Shown here piece after piece: positions 1 to 6,029 of a stretch of DNA of 6,029 nt (positions are counted from its first letter, which is position 1; each line of letters starts with the position of its first letter). The stretch lies in assembly GCA_903921945.1 (NCBI GenBank), contig CAIXSC010000163.1:1-6029 (forward strand). Reading direction: 5' to 3'. A model generated the notes under the pieces. That model was not told where the DNA came from. It worked only from the letters and a program-made list of their open reading frames with translations, and searched no databases. Both the position numbers and the translations under genes were made by a program. This DNA comes from an uncultured Planctomycetaceae bacterium (lineage in GTDB: Bacteria > Planctomycetota > Planctomycetia > Pirellulales > Pirellulaceae).

Positions 1-1
1 G

Positions 2-1630
2 GAAATGGAGAGTTTGAAGAAGCAGATCCGCGTTGGCCATATCATCGCGTTGGGAGAGGGCCGGCTCTTGGTCGAGTCGGCCTTTCAGGAGAATCCGTCG
101 AAAGCGTTGGAGACTCGCGGCTTCATTCCCGGCGGAGCTATCTCGCATACGGAACGCTCCCTTGGACTTGTCGTGCGCGAGGATTCGGCGAAAAAGATTC
201 GCACGGCGGCCCTGATTTCCACCGCGGTCAACGCGCGGTTCCATGCGGCGGATGCGGCCGGAGGCCGAACGTCGGTCGCCAACGCCAAACGCGACGACTT
301 CATCGAATTGCAGTTGCATCCACGTTACTCGCTCAATTTCAAACGTTTCATTCGCGTGGTCCAAAACGTCGTGCTGAAGGAAAAGCCCGCTCGGCGCCGC
401 GAGCGAATCCAGGAGTTGTCCGCCAAGCTGCTGGAACCGGTCTCGACGGAAAGCGCCGCCTGGCAGCTCGAAGCGATCGGCAAAGAGGCGATTCCAACGC
501 TCAAACAGGGGCTGTCTTCGCCCGACCTCGAAGTGCGATTCAACGCCGCCGAGGCGCTCGCGTATTTGGATGTGCCCGAGGCGGCCCAGCCGCTCGCCGA
601 AGCCGCGCGGGAGTCGTCGGCGTTTCGCTGGGCCGCGTTGATGGCGCTCGCCGGCATGGGCCCGGACGCCTTTGACGCCTTGTCGGAACTGCTGCATGTT
701 CCCAGCGTCGAAACTCGCTACGGCGCCTTCCGCGCGTTAAGCCAACGCCGGCAGATCAGCCCGCTGGTCCGCGGCGTGATCCTGGGCGACGAGGAATTCA
801 GTTTCCATGTGGTCCAATCCACAGCCCCGCCCGTCATTCATTTTTCCCGCACGCGACGTCCGGAGTTGGTGCTCTTCGGAGCCGACCAAAAGCTACAGCC
901 GCCGAACCATCTGTTTCTGAACAAGCAGGTTCTCGTCAAACGCGTCGACGACGAAAGCGTGAAGATCACGCGGTTCGAACCGGGCAAGGAAAACCGTGAA
1001 GAAACGGTGTCCGCCACGCTGGCCCAATTCATTCCGGCCGCGGTGCGTTTAGGCGCGGGCTACCTGGACCTCTTATCGGCGTTCCGCAAGGCCAAGTCCG
1101 AGGGCTGGCTGGATACGCGGATCGCCGTGGAAGCCGTTCCTCGGTCGGGCCGGTACTACCAACGTCCGGAACTGTCGTCGCCCGGCGCGGCCGGCACAAT
1201 CGATGACATGGAGAACGAAGCCGGAACCAGCTCCCAAGGCGACTCCCTGGACGACTACGAAGACGCCACGGAGAGCGGCTCCAGCGGCGTCTCGGATGGC
1301 GACGCGTACGGCGACGAATTTCCGAGTCCCGCTCGAGCGGCACTGTCCGACATGGATTCCTCGATGGACAGCGGCTCGGGTGAGTCCGGGAAGTCGGGCG
1401 GGGCCGGAAAGGCGAACGGGACCGCGCAGGAAGGCAAAGGGCCAGGCGGCGCTGCTCGCGGCGCCCTGAGCGACGACAACGAGTCGGGCGACGAAGGATC
1501 GTCGAAGCTTGCCCGGCCCGATATTTTCGAGCGGGACCGGCGACGGGTCGAGCCGATTGATCGCACTGCGAACACACCATCCGCCTGGGACAAGTTCCTG
1601 GAACGTTGGATGGGAATCAAGACCGAGTGA
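2..1630 (+). CDS. FlgI-like (flagellar P-ring related) protein with HEAT-like repeats and acidic tail, 5' end missing
   Basis: Residues are counted from the ATG at 5. Residues 1-125 resemble the C-terminal part of FlgI, the periplasmic P-ring protein around the flagellar rod. 'GHIIALGEG' fits the FlgI 'xQVYALAQG' stretch, 'GFIPGGAISHTE' (39-50) fits 'GRIPNGAIVERE', and a 'TAVNARF' helix follows. Residues about 148-250 are Ala/Leu-rich helical repeats of HEAT type. Residues 255-385 form a domain I do not recognise. Residues about 398-500 are low complexity, rich in Asp, Glu, Ser and Gly. The last 40 residues are charged and end in 'WDKFLERWMGIKTE'. The reading frame is open to the left edge, and in FlgI the matching methionine is internal, so the true start and any signal peptide lie upstream. 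The stop is TGA at 1628-1630, four bases before smc. P-ring function is uncertain: the HEAT and acidic parts are not in classical FlgI, and no other flagellar gene is visible. It could be a diverged planctomycete paralogue with another role. Confidence 0.68.
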   Translation, partial: EMESLKKQIRVGHIIALGEGRLLVESAFQENPSKALETRGFIPGGAISHTERSLGLVVREDSAKKIRTAALISTAVNARFHAADAAGGRTSVANAKRDDFIELQLHPRYSLNFKRFIRVVQNVVLKEKPARRRERIQELSAKLLEPVSTESAAWQLEAIGKEAIPTLKQGLSSPDLEVRFNAAEALAYLDVPEAAQPLAEAARESSAFRWAALMALAGMGPDAFDALSELLHVPSVETRYGAFRALSQRRQISPLVRGVILGDEEFSFHVVQSTAPPVIHFSRTRRPELVLFGADQKLQPPNHLFLNKQVLVKRVDDESVKITRFEPGKENREETVSATLAQFIPAAVRLGAGYLDLLSAFRKAKSEGWLDTRIAVEAVPRSGRYYQRPELSSPGAAGTIDDMENEAGTSSQGDSLDDYEDATESGSSGVSDGDAYGDEFPSPARAALSDMDSSMDSGSGESGKSGGAGKANGTAQEGKGPGGAARGALSDDNESGDEGSSKLARPDIFERDRRRVEPIDRTANTPSAWDKFLERWMGIKTE

Positions 1631-1634
1631 CTCC

Positions 1635-4600
1635 ATGCTGAAAGCGTTGGAACTAGCCGGTTTCAAGAGTTTCGCGGACAAAACCCGCTTTGAATTCCCG
1701 GCGGGAATCACCGTGGTTGTCGGCCCCAATGGGTCCGGCAAATCGAATGTGGTCGATGCGATCAAGTGGGTCCTCGGCGAACAAAGCGCGAAGAGCCTTC
1801 GTGGCCAGGACATGGCCGACGTCATCTTCAAAGGTTCGGGAACCGGCGGCCGCAAGCCGGCGAACGCCGCTGAAGCCACTATCGTGTTCGACAACTCGGA
1901 CCGCCGGTTGCCAATCGACGCGCCGGAAGTCCACGTCACGCGGCGCGTCTACCGGGGCGGTGAAGGCGAATACCTGATCAATCGCCAGCCATGCCGGCTT
2001 CGCGACATCAAAGATCTGTTTCGCGGCACGGGTGTCGGCGTCGACGCCTACAGCTTGATCGAACAGGGTAAAGTCGACCGCTTGTTGCAGGCTTCGCCGA
2101 AAGACCGCCGGGCGATGTTTGAAGAAGCGGCTGGCATCAGCCGGTTCAAGGCGAAAAAAGTCGAGGCGCAGAGGCGTCTGGAACGCGTCGAGCAGAACCT
2201 CCTGCGGCTGCAGGATATCGTGGAAGAGGTTGACAACCGGTTGCGTGGCGTCCGCGCCCAAGCCGCGAAAGCCAAACGATACCGGGAATACAACGAGCGT
2301 TTGCAGGAACTGCGCACCCAAGTGGGAATGTCCGACTGGCACAAGCTTTCGGACCAGCTCGCTGAGCTTGATCAACTGATCGAGCGGATCCGCGACCAAG
2401 CCGGCCAATGGAACGCGCGGGTGGAAGGGATCGAGGTGCGGCGGCTGGAGACGGAGAGCCAATTGGCGGCCGCCGCCACCGCGTCGCGGGAAACGGAAAG
2501 CCGGATGGGCCGGATCCGCGAACGGACCGCGGCGTTGGAATCGGTCCGCGATCAACAGCGGGCCCGCGGCCGCGACCTGCGGGATGAATCCGCTCGGCTG
2601 CAAGAGCGGATGCTGTCGCTGTGCCGCCAATCGTCCGAATTGCAACGCCGCCGGCGCGACGCGTTGAATCAGATGCGGCAAGCCGAGGCGGATTGCGCGG
2701 AGCAAGCCCGCTGCGTGCGCGCCAACGAAGCGCGGCTCGCCGAAATCAACTGCGAACTGGAAGAACATCGCGTCGCGCTGGAAGCCGTTCGAGGCGAACA
2801 AGTCGCGTTGTTGCGGCAAGCGGCCGCGCTTAGCAACGAGGCGAGCGGCTACCGCTCGCAACTCGCCGTGCTGGCCGAGACCGCGCAGCGCTGCCGCCAG
2901 CGTTTGGAAGAGCTCGACGCGATGATCGCCGAGCAAACTGAAGAACTGGCTCGGGCCGAGGCTTCCGAGCGGGAACTGGAAACGGCCGCGAACGAATGTC
3001 TCCGGAAACTCGAAACGGCCCAACGGGAAGTGGCGGAAAACCGTCGCATCCAAGCGCGGCGGCAGCAGGAAATCGCGGAAATGTCAGGCGTGCTGGCCGG
3101 CGTCCGCGAACGGATCTCCATGCTTGAAGACTGGGAATCGCGTCGGGAAGGGGTTGGCTCCGGCGTGAAGGAAGTCCTCATGCTCGCGCGCCAATCGCCT
3201 CGCGGAGCGTTCGCGGAAGTGCGCGGGCTGGTCGCCGATTTCATTCAAGCTGGTGTCGAACTCGCGCCACTCGTCGACGTCGCCCTTGGAGATGTCGCCC
3301 AGTATGTGCTCGTCGACGGCGACAAGCTCATCGAACAAGTATCGCTCGGCGCCTACCGGCCGTCCGCCCGAGTCGGTTTCGTGCGACTGGTGAAGCAGAC
3401 GGCCGCTTCGCCGCCGCCGCCCGATTCCCGGTTCGAACTGCAGCGGGGAGTGATCGGACGCGCGGATCGGCTGGTGGAGGTGGCGCCGGAGATGACCGCC
3501 ATCGTCCACGCCTTGCTGCGGGAAACGTGGTTTGTCGAAGATTTGGCGACGGCTCTTTCGTTGCAGGACATGACGGGCACAGGGCGCCGCTATGTAACGC
3601 GTGCCGGGCAGATTCTTGAGCCGGACGGAACGGTCGTCGCCGGCCCGCGGCAAACCTCCGGGGCCCTCGTGTCCCGACGCAGCGAACTCCGCGATCTGCG
3701 GCAGCGGGCCGCCGTGCTGGAGACGCAAATCGTCAATGGACAACGGGAAGTCGCCCGGCTGCAGGAAAACATCGAAGTCCAGGATGGCCGTGCGCGCGGT
3801 TTGGCCGAAAAGCACCAAGTGCTCTCCGCGCGGCTCACCGACCAATTGGTGCGGACCCGTGGACTTGCGGAACAACGACAACAGCGCCGCGAATTGCGGA
3901 CGGCGACAGACAGCGAAGCGCTCGCGGCGGAACGTCAACATGACGCGGTCGCTGGGCAGTTGGAAAACGCCTCCGGCCGGCTCGCCAGCCTCGAAGTGGT
4001 CCTCGCCGAGCGGGACAGCCGGATTCGCGACGCCGAAGCCGTGTTGCAAGAACGGGATCAAGCCCGCCAACGCATTTCGCGCGAAGTCGGAGCCTCTCAA
4101 GTTGAATTGGCGAGAATTGAACAGCGTCGCGAGGCGATCGATACGCAACTGCGGCAGGTCGACCAGGACGAACAACAACGGCGGAGGGCGGTCGCCGACG
4201 CCCGCCAGCAACTCGAAGCCATGAACGACCGAGGCGTTCATGCGGAACGACAAATCCTTAGGGCGACCAGCGAGCTCTCCGAACTCGCCCTGCGCTACGA
4301 GCAGGACGGCCGCGAGTGCCGCGGTTGGGAAACGCAACGCGACACGCTCGCCGGCCAACGCACATCGATCGCGGAAGAGGCCCAGGAATCGCGTCGCCAG
4401 TTGCGATCGCTCGCCGACGAACTCCACCAACGCGAACTCGCCCGACATGCGTTGTCGTTGGAACGGCAAACGCTGCTCGCCCGACTCCGCGAAGACTACG
4501 GTATCGAAATCGAAGCGGCCGGCCTGCTGTCCGACAACGCCGACGTGGAAGCGCAAACGCAACGAGCGGCGATTGAAGAGGAAATCGCCGAGCTGCGCAA

Positions 4601-5351
4601 GAAGATCCAAACCATCGGCGCCGTGAACCTGGAGTCGATCGCCGAACTCGACGACCTGGAACGCCGCTTCGGCGGATTGTCCAACCAATACCACGACCTG
4701 AAACAGGCCAAAGAGGCGCTCGAACGGATCATTGTCAAAATCAATGGCGACAGCCGCCGCCTGTTCCTGGAAACACTGGAGAAAATCCGGGGCAATTTCC
4801 AGACGCTTTACCGCCGGGCGTTCGGCGGCGGTCGCGCGGATATCGTGCTCGAGGAGGGGGCCGATGTCCTCGAAGGCGGTGTCGACATCGTGGCCACCCC
4901 GCCGGGCAAGCCCCAGTTCAGCAACAGCCTGCTCAGCGGTGGCGAGAAGGCGCTTACCGCCGTCGCCCTCTTGCTGGCGATCTTCCAATTCCGCCCCAGC
5001 CCGTTTTGTGTTCTGGACGAAGTCGACGCGCCGTTCGACGAGGCGAACATCGGGCGGTTCATTGACGTGTTGAAGGACTTCCTCAGTTTCACGAAGTTCG
5101 TGATCGTCACCCACTCCAAGAAGACCATGACATCCGCCAACACGCTCTACGGCGTGACCATGCAGGAATCCGGTGTCTCCAAACGGGTGTCAGTCCGCTT
5201 CGAGGATGTCAGCGAGGATGGCGAAATCCGCCGCGAGGCGATCGAGCGGGAGCCGGGTAGTTCCCAGTCTGGCGGTCCCAGTTTTGGTGGCCCCAATTCG
5301 GGCGGATCGAACGCAGGCGGCCCTGCCACTGGCGGGCATCGAGCGGCGTAG
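1635..5351 (+). CDS. smc: Chromosome segregation/condensation ATPase SMC
   Basis: SMC dimerises, binds ScpA/ScpB and uses ATP to organise and help segregate the chromosome in the cytoplasm. The protein has 1238 residues, slightly above the usual 1150-1200. The N-terminal head starts 'MLKALELAGFKSF' and carries Walker A 'GPNGSGKSN' (30-38), the 'SLRG' arginine (R56) and the Q-loop 'LIEQGKVD' (Q144). A Gln/Arg/Glu-rich coiled coil runs from about 170 to 495. The hinge is about 505-672, and a second coil runs to about 1010, including 'GAVNL' (995-999). The C-terminal head has the signature 'LLSGGEKAL' (1100-1107), Walker B 'CVLDEVDAPFD' with D1128 and catalytic E1129, the D-loop after it and the switch histidine in 'VTHSKK' (H1160). 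A Gly-rich tail follows (1205-1238). The ATG at 1635 was chosen because it gives the canonical SMC N-terminus; the frame is open back to 1509, but that part overlaps the upstream gene. No good Shine-Dalgarno precedes it, so coupling to the upstream stop is likely. No head motif is missing, and MukB or RecN are excluded by hinge, length and motifs. Confidence 0.98.
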   Translation: MLKALELAGFKSFADKTRFEFPAGITVVVGPNGSGKSNVVDAIKWVLGEQSAKSLRGQDMADVIFKGSGTGGRKPANAAEATIVFDNSDRRLPIDAPEVHVTRRVYRGGEGEYLINRQPCRLRDIKDLFRGTGVGVDAYSLIEQGKVDRLLQASPKDRRAMFEEAAGISRFKAKKVEAQRRLERVEQNLLRLQDIVEEVDNRLRGVRAQAAKAKRYREYNERLQELRTQVGMSDWHKLSDQLAELDQLIERIRDQAGQWNARVEGIEVRRLETESQLAAAATASRETESRMGRIRERTAALESVRDQQRARGRDLRDESARLQERMLSLCRQSSELQRRRRDALNQMRQAEADCAEQARCVRANEARLAEINCELEEHRVALEAVRGEQVALLRQAAALSNEASGYRSQLAVLAETAQRCRQRLEELDAMIAEQTEELARAEASERELETAANECLRKLETAQREVAENRRIQARRQQEIAEMSGVLAGVRERISMLEDWESRREGVGSGVKEVLMLARQSPRGAFAEVRGLVADFIQAGVELAPLVDVALGDVAQYVLVDGDKLIEQVSLGAYRPSARVGFVRLVKQTAASPPPPDSRFELQRGVIGRADRLVEVAPEMTAIVHALLRETWFVEDLATALSLQDMTGTGRRYVTRAGQILEPDGTVVAGPRQTSGALVSRRSELRDLRQRAAVLETQIVNGQREVARLQENIEVQDGRARGLAEKHQVLSARLTDQLVRTRGLAEQRQQRRELRTATDSEALAAERQHDAVAGQLENASGRLASLEVVLAERDSRIRDAEAVLQERDQARQRISREVGASQVELARIEQRREAIDTQLRQVDQDEQQRRRAVADARQQLEAMNDRGVHAERQILRATSELSELALRYEQDGRECRGWETQRDTLAGQRTSIAEEAQESRRQLRSLADELHQRELARHALSLERQTLLARLREDYGIEIEAAGLLSDNADVEAQTQRAAIEEEIAELRKKIQTIGAVNLESIAELDDLERRFGGLSNQYHDLKQAKEALERIIVKINGDSRRLFLETLEKIRGNFQTLYRRAFGGGRADIVLEEGADVLEGGVDIVATPPGKPQFSNSLLSGGEKALTAVALLLAIFQFRPSPFCVLDEVDAPFDEANIGRFIDVLKDFLSFTKFVIVTHSKKTMTSANTLYGVTMQESGVSKRVSVRFEDVSEDGEIRREAIEREPGSSQSGGPSFGGPNSGGSNAGGPATGGHRAA
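5271..5336 (+). repeat. 15-bp tandem repeat coding a GG-x-x-x pentapeptide at the SMC C-terminus
   Basis: Residues 1213-1234 of SMC read GGPSF, GGPNS, GGSNA, GGPAT, GG, i.e. four pentads and a partial fifth. The DNA period is 15 bases with synonymous drift between units (GGCGGT, GGTGGC, GGCGGA, GGCGGC), so it is an older or selected repeat rather than a fresh duplication. It follows the last conserved head strand and ends just before the TAG stop. It is probably a flexible tail. Its length is likely variable between relatives, which is inference. Confidence 0.75.
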
Positions 5352-5402
5352 AGACTGGCAGATAAGCGACCTTAATCTTCAAGGCGCCTCGATTCCAGGA
5401 AA

Positions 5403-5423
5403 ATGCCTAACGGCGATAGGCAT
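5403..5423 (+). other. Perfect 7-bp hairpin, 7-base loop, downstream of smc
   Basis: ATGCCTA (5403-5409) is exactly complementary to TAGGCAT (5417-5423), with loop ACGGCGA between them. It lies 51 bases after the smc stop and no T-tract follows it. Its 3' half overlaps the 5' arm of the larger stem at 5412-5475, so the two cannot fully form together. It could be an mRNA 3'-end stabiliser, or an alternative fold that competes with the terminator-like stem. The base pairing is seen in the sequence; any function is inference. Confidence 0.6.
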
Positions 5424-5484
5424 GGTAGGAGCGAACGCTACGATGCGATTGGCCGACCGGTTCGCTACCATCGCCATTCTTTTT
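5412..5484 (+). terminator. Candidate rho-independent terminator for the FlgI-like/smc transcript
   Basis: Three blocks pair in register: GGCGAT (5412-5417) with ATCGCC (5470-5475), GGTA (5424-5427) with TACC (5466-5469), and GCGAAC (5431-5436) with GTTCGC (5460-5465). That gives 16 base pairs, interrupted on the 5' arm by bulges of 6 and 3 bases, with a loop of about 23 bases. ATTCTTTTT (5476-5484) follows the stem directly, as in an intrinsic terminator. The large loop and the bulges make it weaker than a textbook example. It sits about 60 bases after the smc stop, where a terminator is expected. Confidence 0.5.
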
Positions 5485-5794
5485 AAAGTCATCACGTCCC
5501 GGCAATCGAAATAACTCTCGGAAGGTCTTCGGCGCGACCCCGCCGACGGCCTGCCCACAGGGGGGAAAACATGCCAGGGATGCCCTTCGGTCCCAGCTTG
5601 TCCGCGGCGACCGCCCAGCCGCCGCGAACAGGTTCATGATTTCCAGCCTCCAGCCGAACCATGCCGCAAGGCGTTGTTCCCGGTCCAGCGGAAATTCCGG
5701 ACGCACGACGTGCGACGAGCACGCCACATTCGCGGATTTTTGCCAATTAACGGACTTGGATGGCGCCGATGAGATACTCAAGGCTGGAAACCAG

Positions 5795-6029
5795 ATGGAA
5801 CTGATCCTGGCCGTGGTGATGGGTGAAGCCAATCCCGTCCAAGTAGCGAGGGCCTTGGCTGCGGTGGTTGATGACCAAACGATTGTTGTCGCCAGTAGCG
5901 ATTTGAGCCATTACCATTCCTCTCGGGTCGCCAAAGGGCTGGATGACCGCTGCATCAAGGCGATCTGCGACCTGGATGTTGACGCGATGGCCGCACAGGA
6001 AGCGTGCGGCAAGATGCCAATCTTGGCAC
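5795..6029 (+). CDS. Memo family protein (AmmeMemoRadiSam system protein B), C-terminal half; truncated at the right edge and apparently lacking its N-terminal half
   Basis: From the ATG at 5795 the frame reads 'MELILAVVMGEANP', matching the Memo strand usually written 'xLVPIxVGxxxP'. Next comes the hallmark 'IVVASSDLSHYH', then 'AKGLDDRCIKAICDLD' and 'ACGKMPILA', at the spacing typical of bacterial Memo proteins. The Asp and His of SSDLSHY and the Cys of ACG, which correspond to metal-site or putative active-site positions in human MEMO1, are kept. The usual N-terminal half, with the 'QFYP' start, the 'PHAGYxYSG' histidine, the 'GPSHH' histidine and 'HSLEVQLPFL', is not found upstream in any frame I read. 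The frame is open back to 5429, with another ATG at 5636 overlapping a short frame's TGA. The start is therefore uncertain, and this may be a pseudogene or carry a frameshift. The family's biochemical role is unsettled; it is often encoded near AMMECR1 and radical-SAM genes, which may lie to the right. Confidence 0.7.
   Translation, partial: MELILAVVMGEANPVQVARALAAVVDDQTIVVASSDLSHYHSSRVAKGLDDRCIKAICDLDVDAMAAQEACGKMPILA

Larger units (their letters stand above)
5352..5794. other. Gap without a supportable gene between smc and the Memo-like frame
   Basis: About 440 bases. The first part holds the hairpins and T-tract described separately. The rest (5485-5794) shows no tRNA, rRNA, CRISPR or insertion-sequence feature. 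Reading all frames gives only Arg/Pro/Ser-rich translations without recognisable motifs. One + frame is free of stops from 5429 to the right edge and runs into the Memo-like segment, but its 5429-5770 part does not look like Memo. A minus-strand frame at 5407-5832 is also open and equally unrecognisable. The simplest reading is intergenic DNA plus possible remains of the missing Memo 5' half. Confidence 0.55.

Noticed and set aside
1509..1634. N-terminal extension of SMC using an upstream in-frame ATG
   Set aside because: It would overlap the end of the FlgI-like gene, and the added residues do not resemble SMC. The ATG at 1635 gives the canonical 'MLKALELAGFKSF' N-terminus.
1073..1939. 288-residue minus-strand open frame spanning the FlgI-like/smc junction
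   Set aside because: It covers the 3' end of one real gene and the 5' end of another, and its Arg/Ala/Pro-rich translation is typical of a shadow frame.
1653..3053. 466-residue minus-strand open frame over the 5' half of smc
   Set aside because: It is the same antisense effect of GC-rich codon use; no recognisable domain or start context was seen.
3084..5114. 676-residue open frame on the minus strand inside smc
   Set aside because: It lies fully antisense to a certain gene, and its translation shows no family motif. In GC-rich genes with strong codon bias, the antisense frame is often free of stops.
5173..5514. 113-residue + frame crossing the end of smc
   Set aside because: Its first half is out of frame inside smc and the rest covers the hairpin region. 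No known motif was seen, although the stretch around 5425-5511 reads more protein-like than expected.
5740..5778. Possible promoter with TTGCCA and GATACT boxes before the Memo-like frame
   Set aside because: The spacing between the boxes is 27 bases, far from the usual 16-18, and the second box is a poor match.
5407..5832. 141-residue minus-strand open frame in the gap after smc
   Set aside because: It runs across both arms of the hairpins and into the Memo match on the other strand, and it has no recognisable motif.

Overview
The window is GC-rich, densely coding bacterial DNA and reads like a chromosomal segment from a planctomycete, probably of the Pirellula group. Two things suggest this: the style of the SMC protein, and a FlgI-like protein extended by HEAT repeats and an acidic tail. 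The assignment rests on family recognition, not on a marker gene. No mobile element, CRISPR array, tRNA or rRNA was seen.

Layout, all on the + strand. (1) From the left edge to 1630 is the 3' part of a gene for a protein resembling the C-terminal part of the flagellar P-ring protein FlgI. It is followed by HEAT-like helical repeats, a domain I do not recognise, and a long acidic Ser/Gly/Asp-rich region. The first ATG in the window is probably internal, so the gene is cut by the left edge. (2) Four bases later, at 1635-5351, is a complete smc gene for the chromosome-condensation ATPase (1238 residues), with every head motif present and a short pentapeptide-repeat tail. The spacing implies co-transcription and probably coupled translation. 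(3) From 5352 to about 5794 no gene can be supported. The first part of this gap holds a 7-bp perfect hairpin overlapping a larger bulged stem that ends in a T-rich tract, which is a plausible terminator for the upstream pair. (4) From about 5795 to the right edge is an open frame matching the C-terminal half of the Memo family (AmmeMemoRadiSam system protein B). Its usual N-terminal half is not found upstream in any frame I read, so it is a truncated, frameshifted or remnant gene that continues past the window.

Only smc has a clear cellular role: loading onto and compacting the chromosome with ScpA/ScpB, neither of which is encoded here. The FlgI-like gene has no obvious functional tie to SMC beyond sharing a transcript. 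The most interesting points are the unusual FlgI-HEAT-acidic architecture, the overlapping hairpins after smc, and the apparently headless Memo gene. I did not find convincing evidence of a new multi-gene system.
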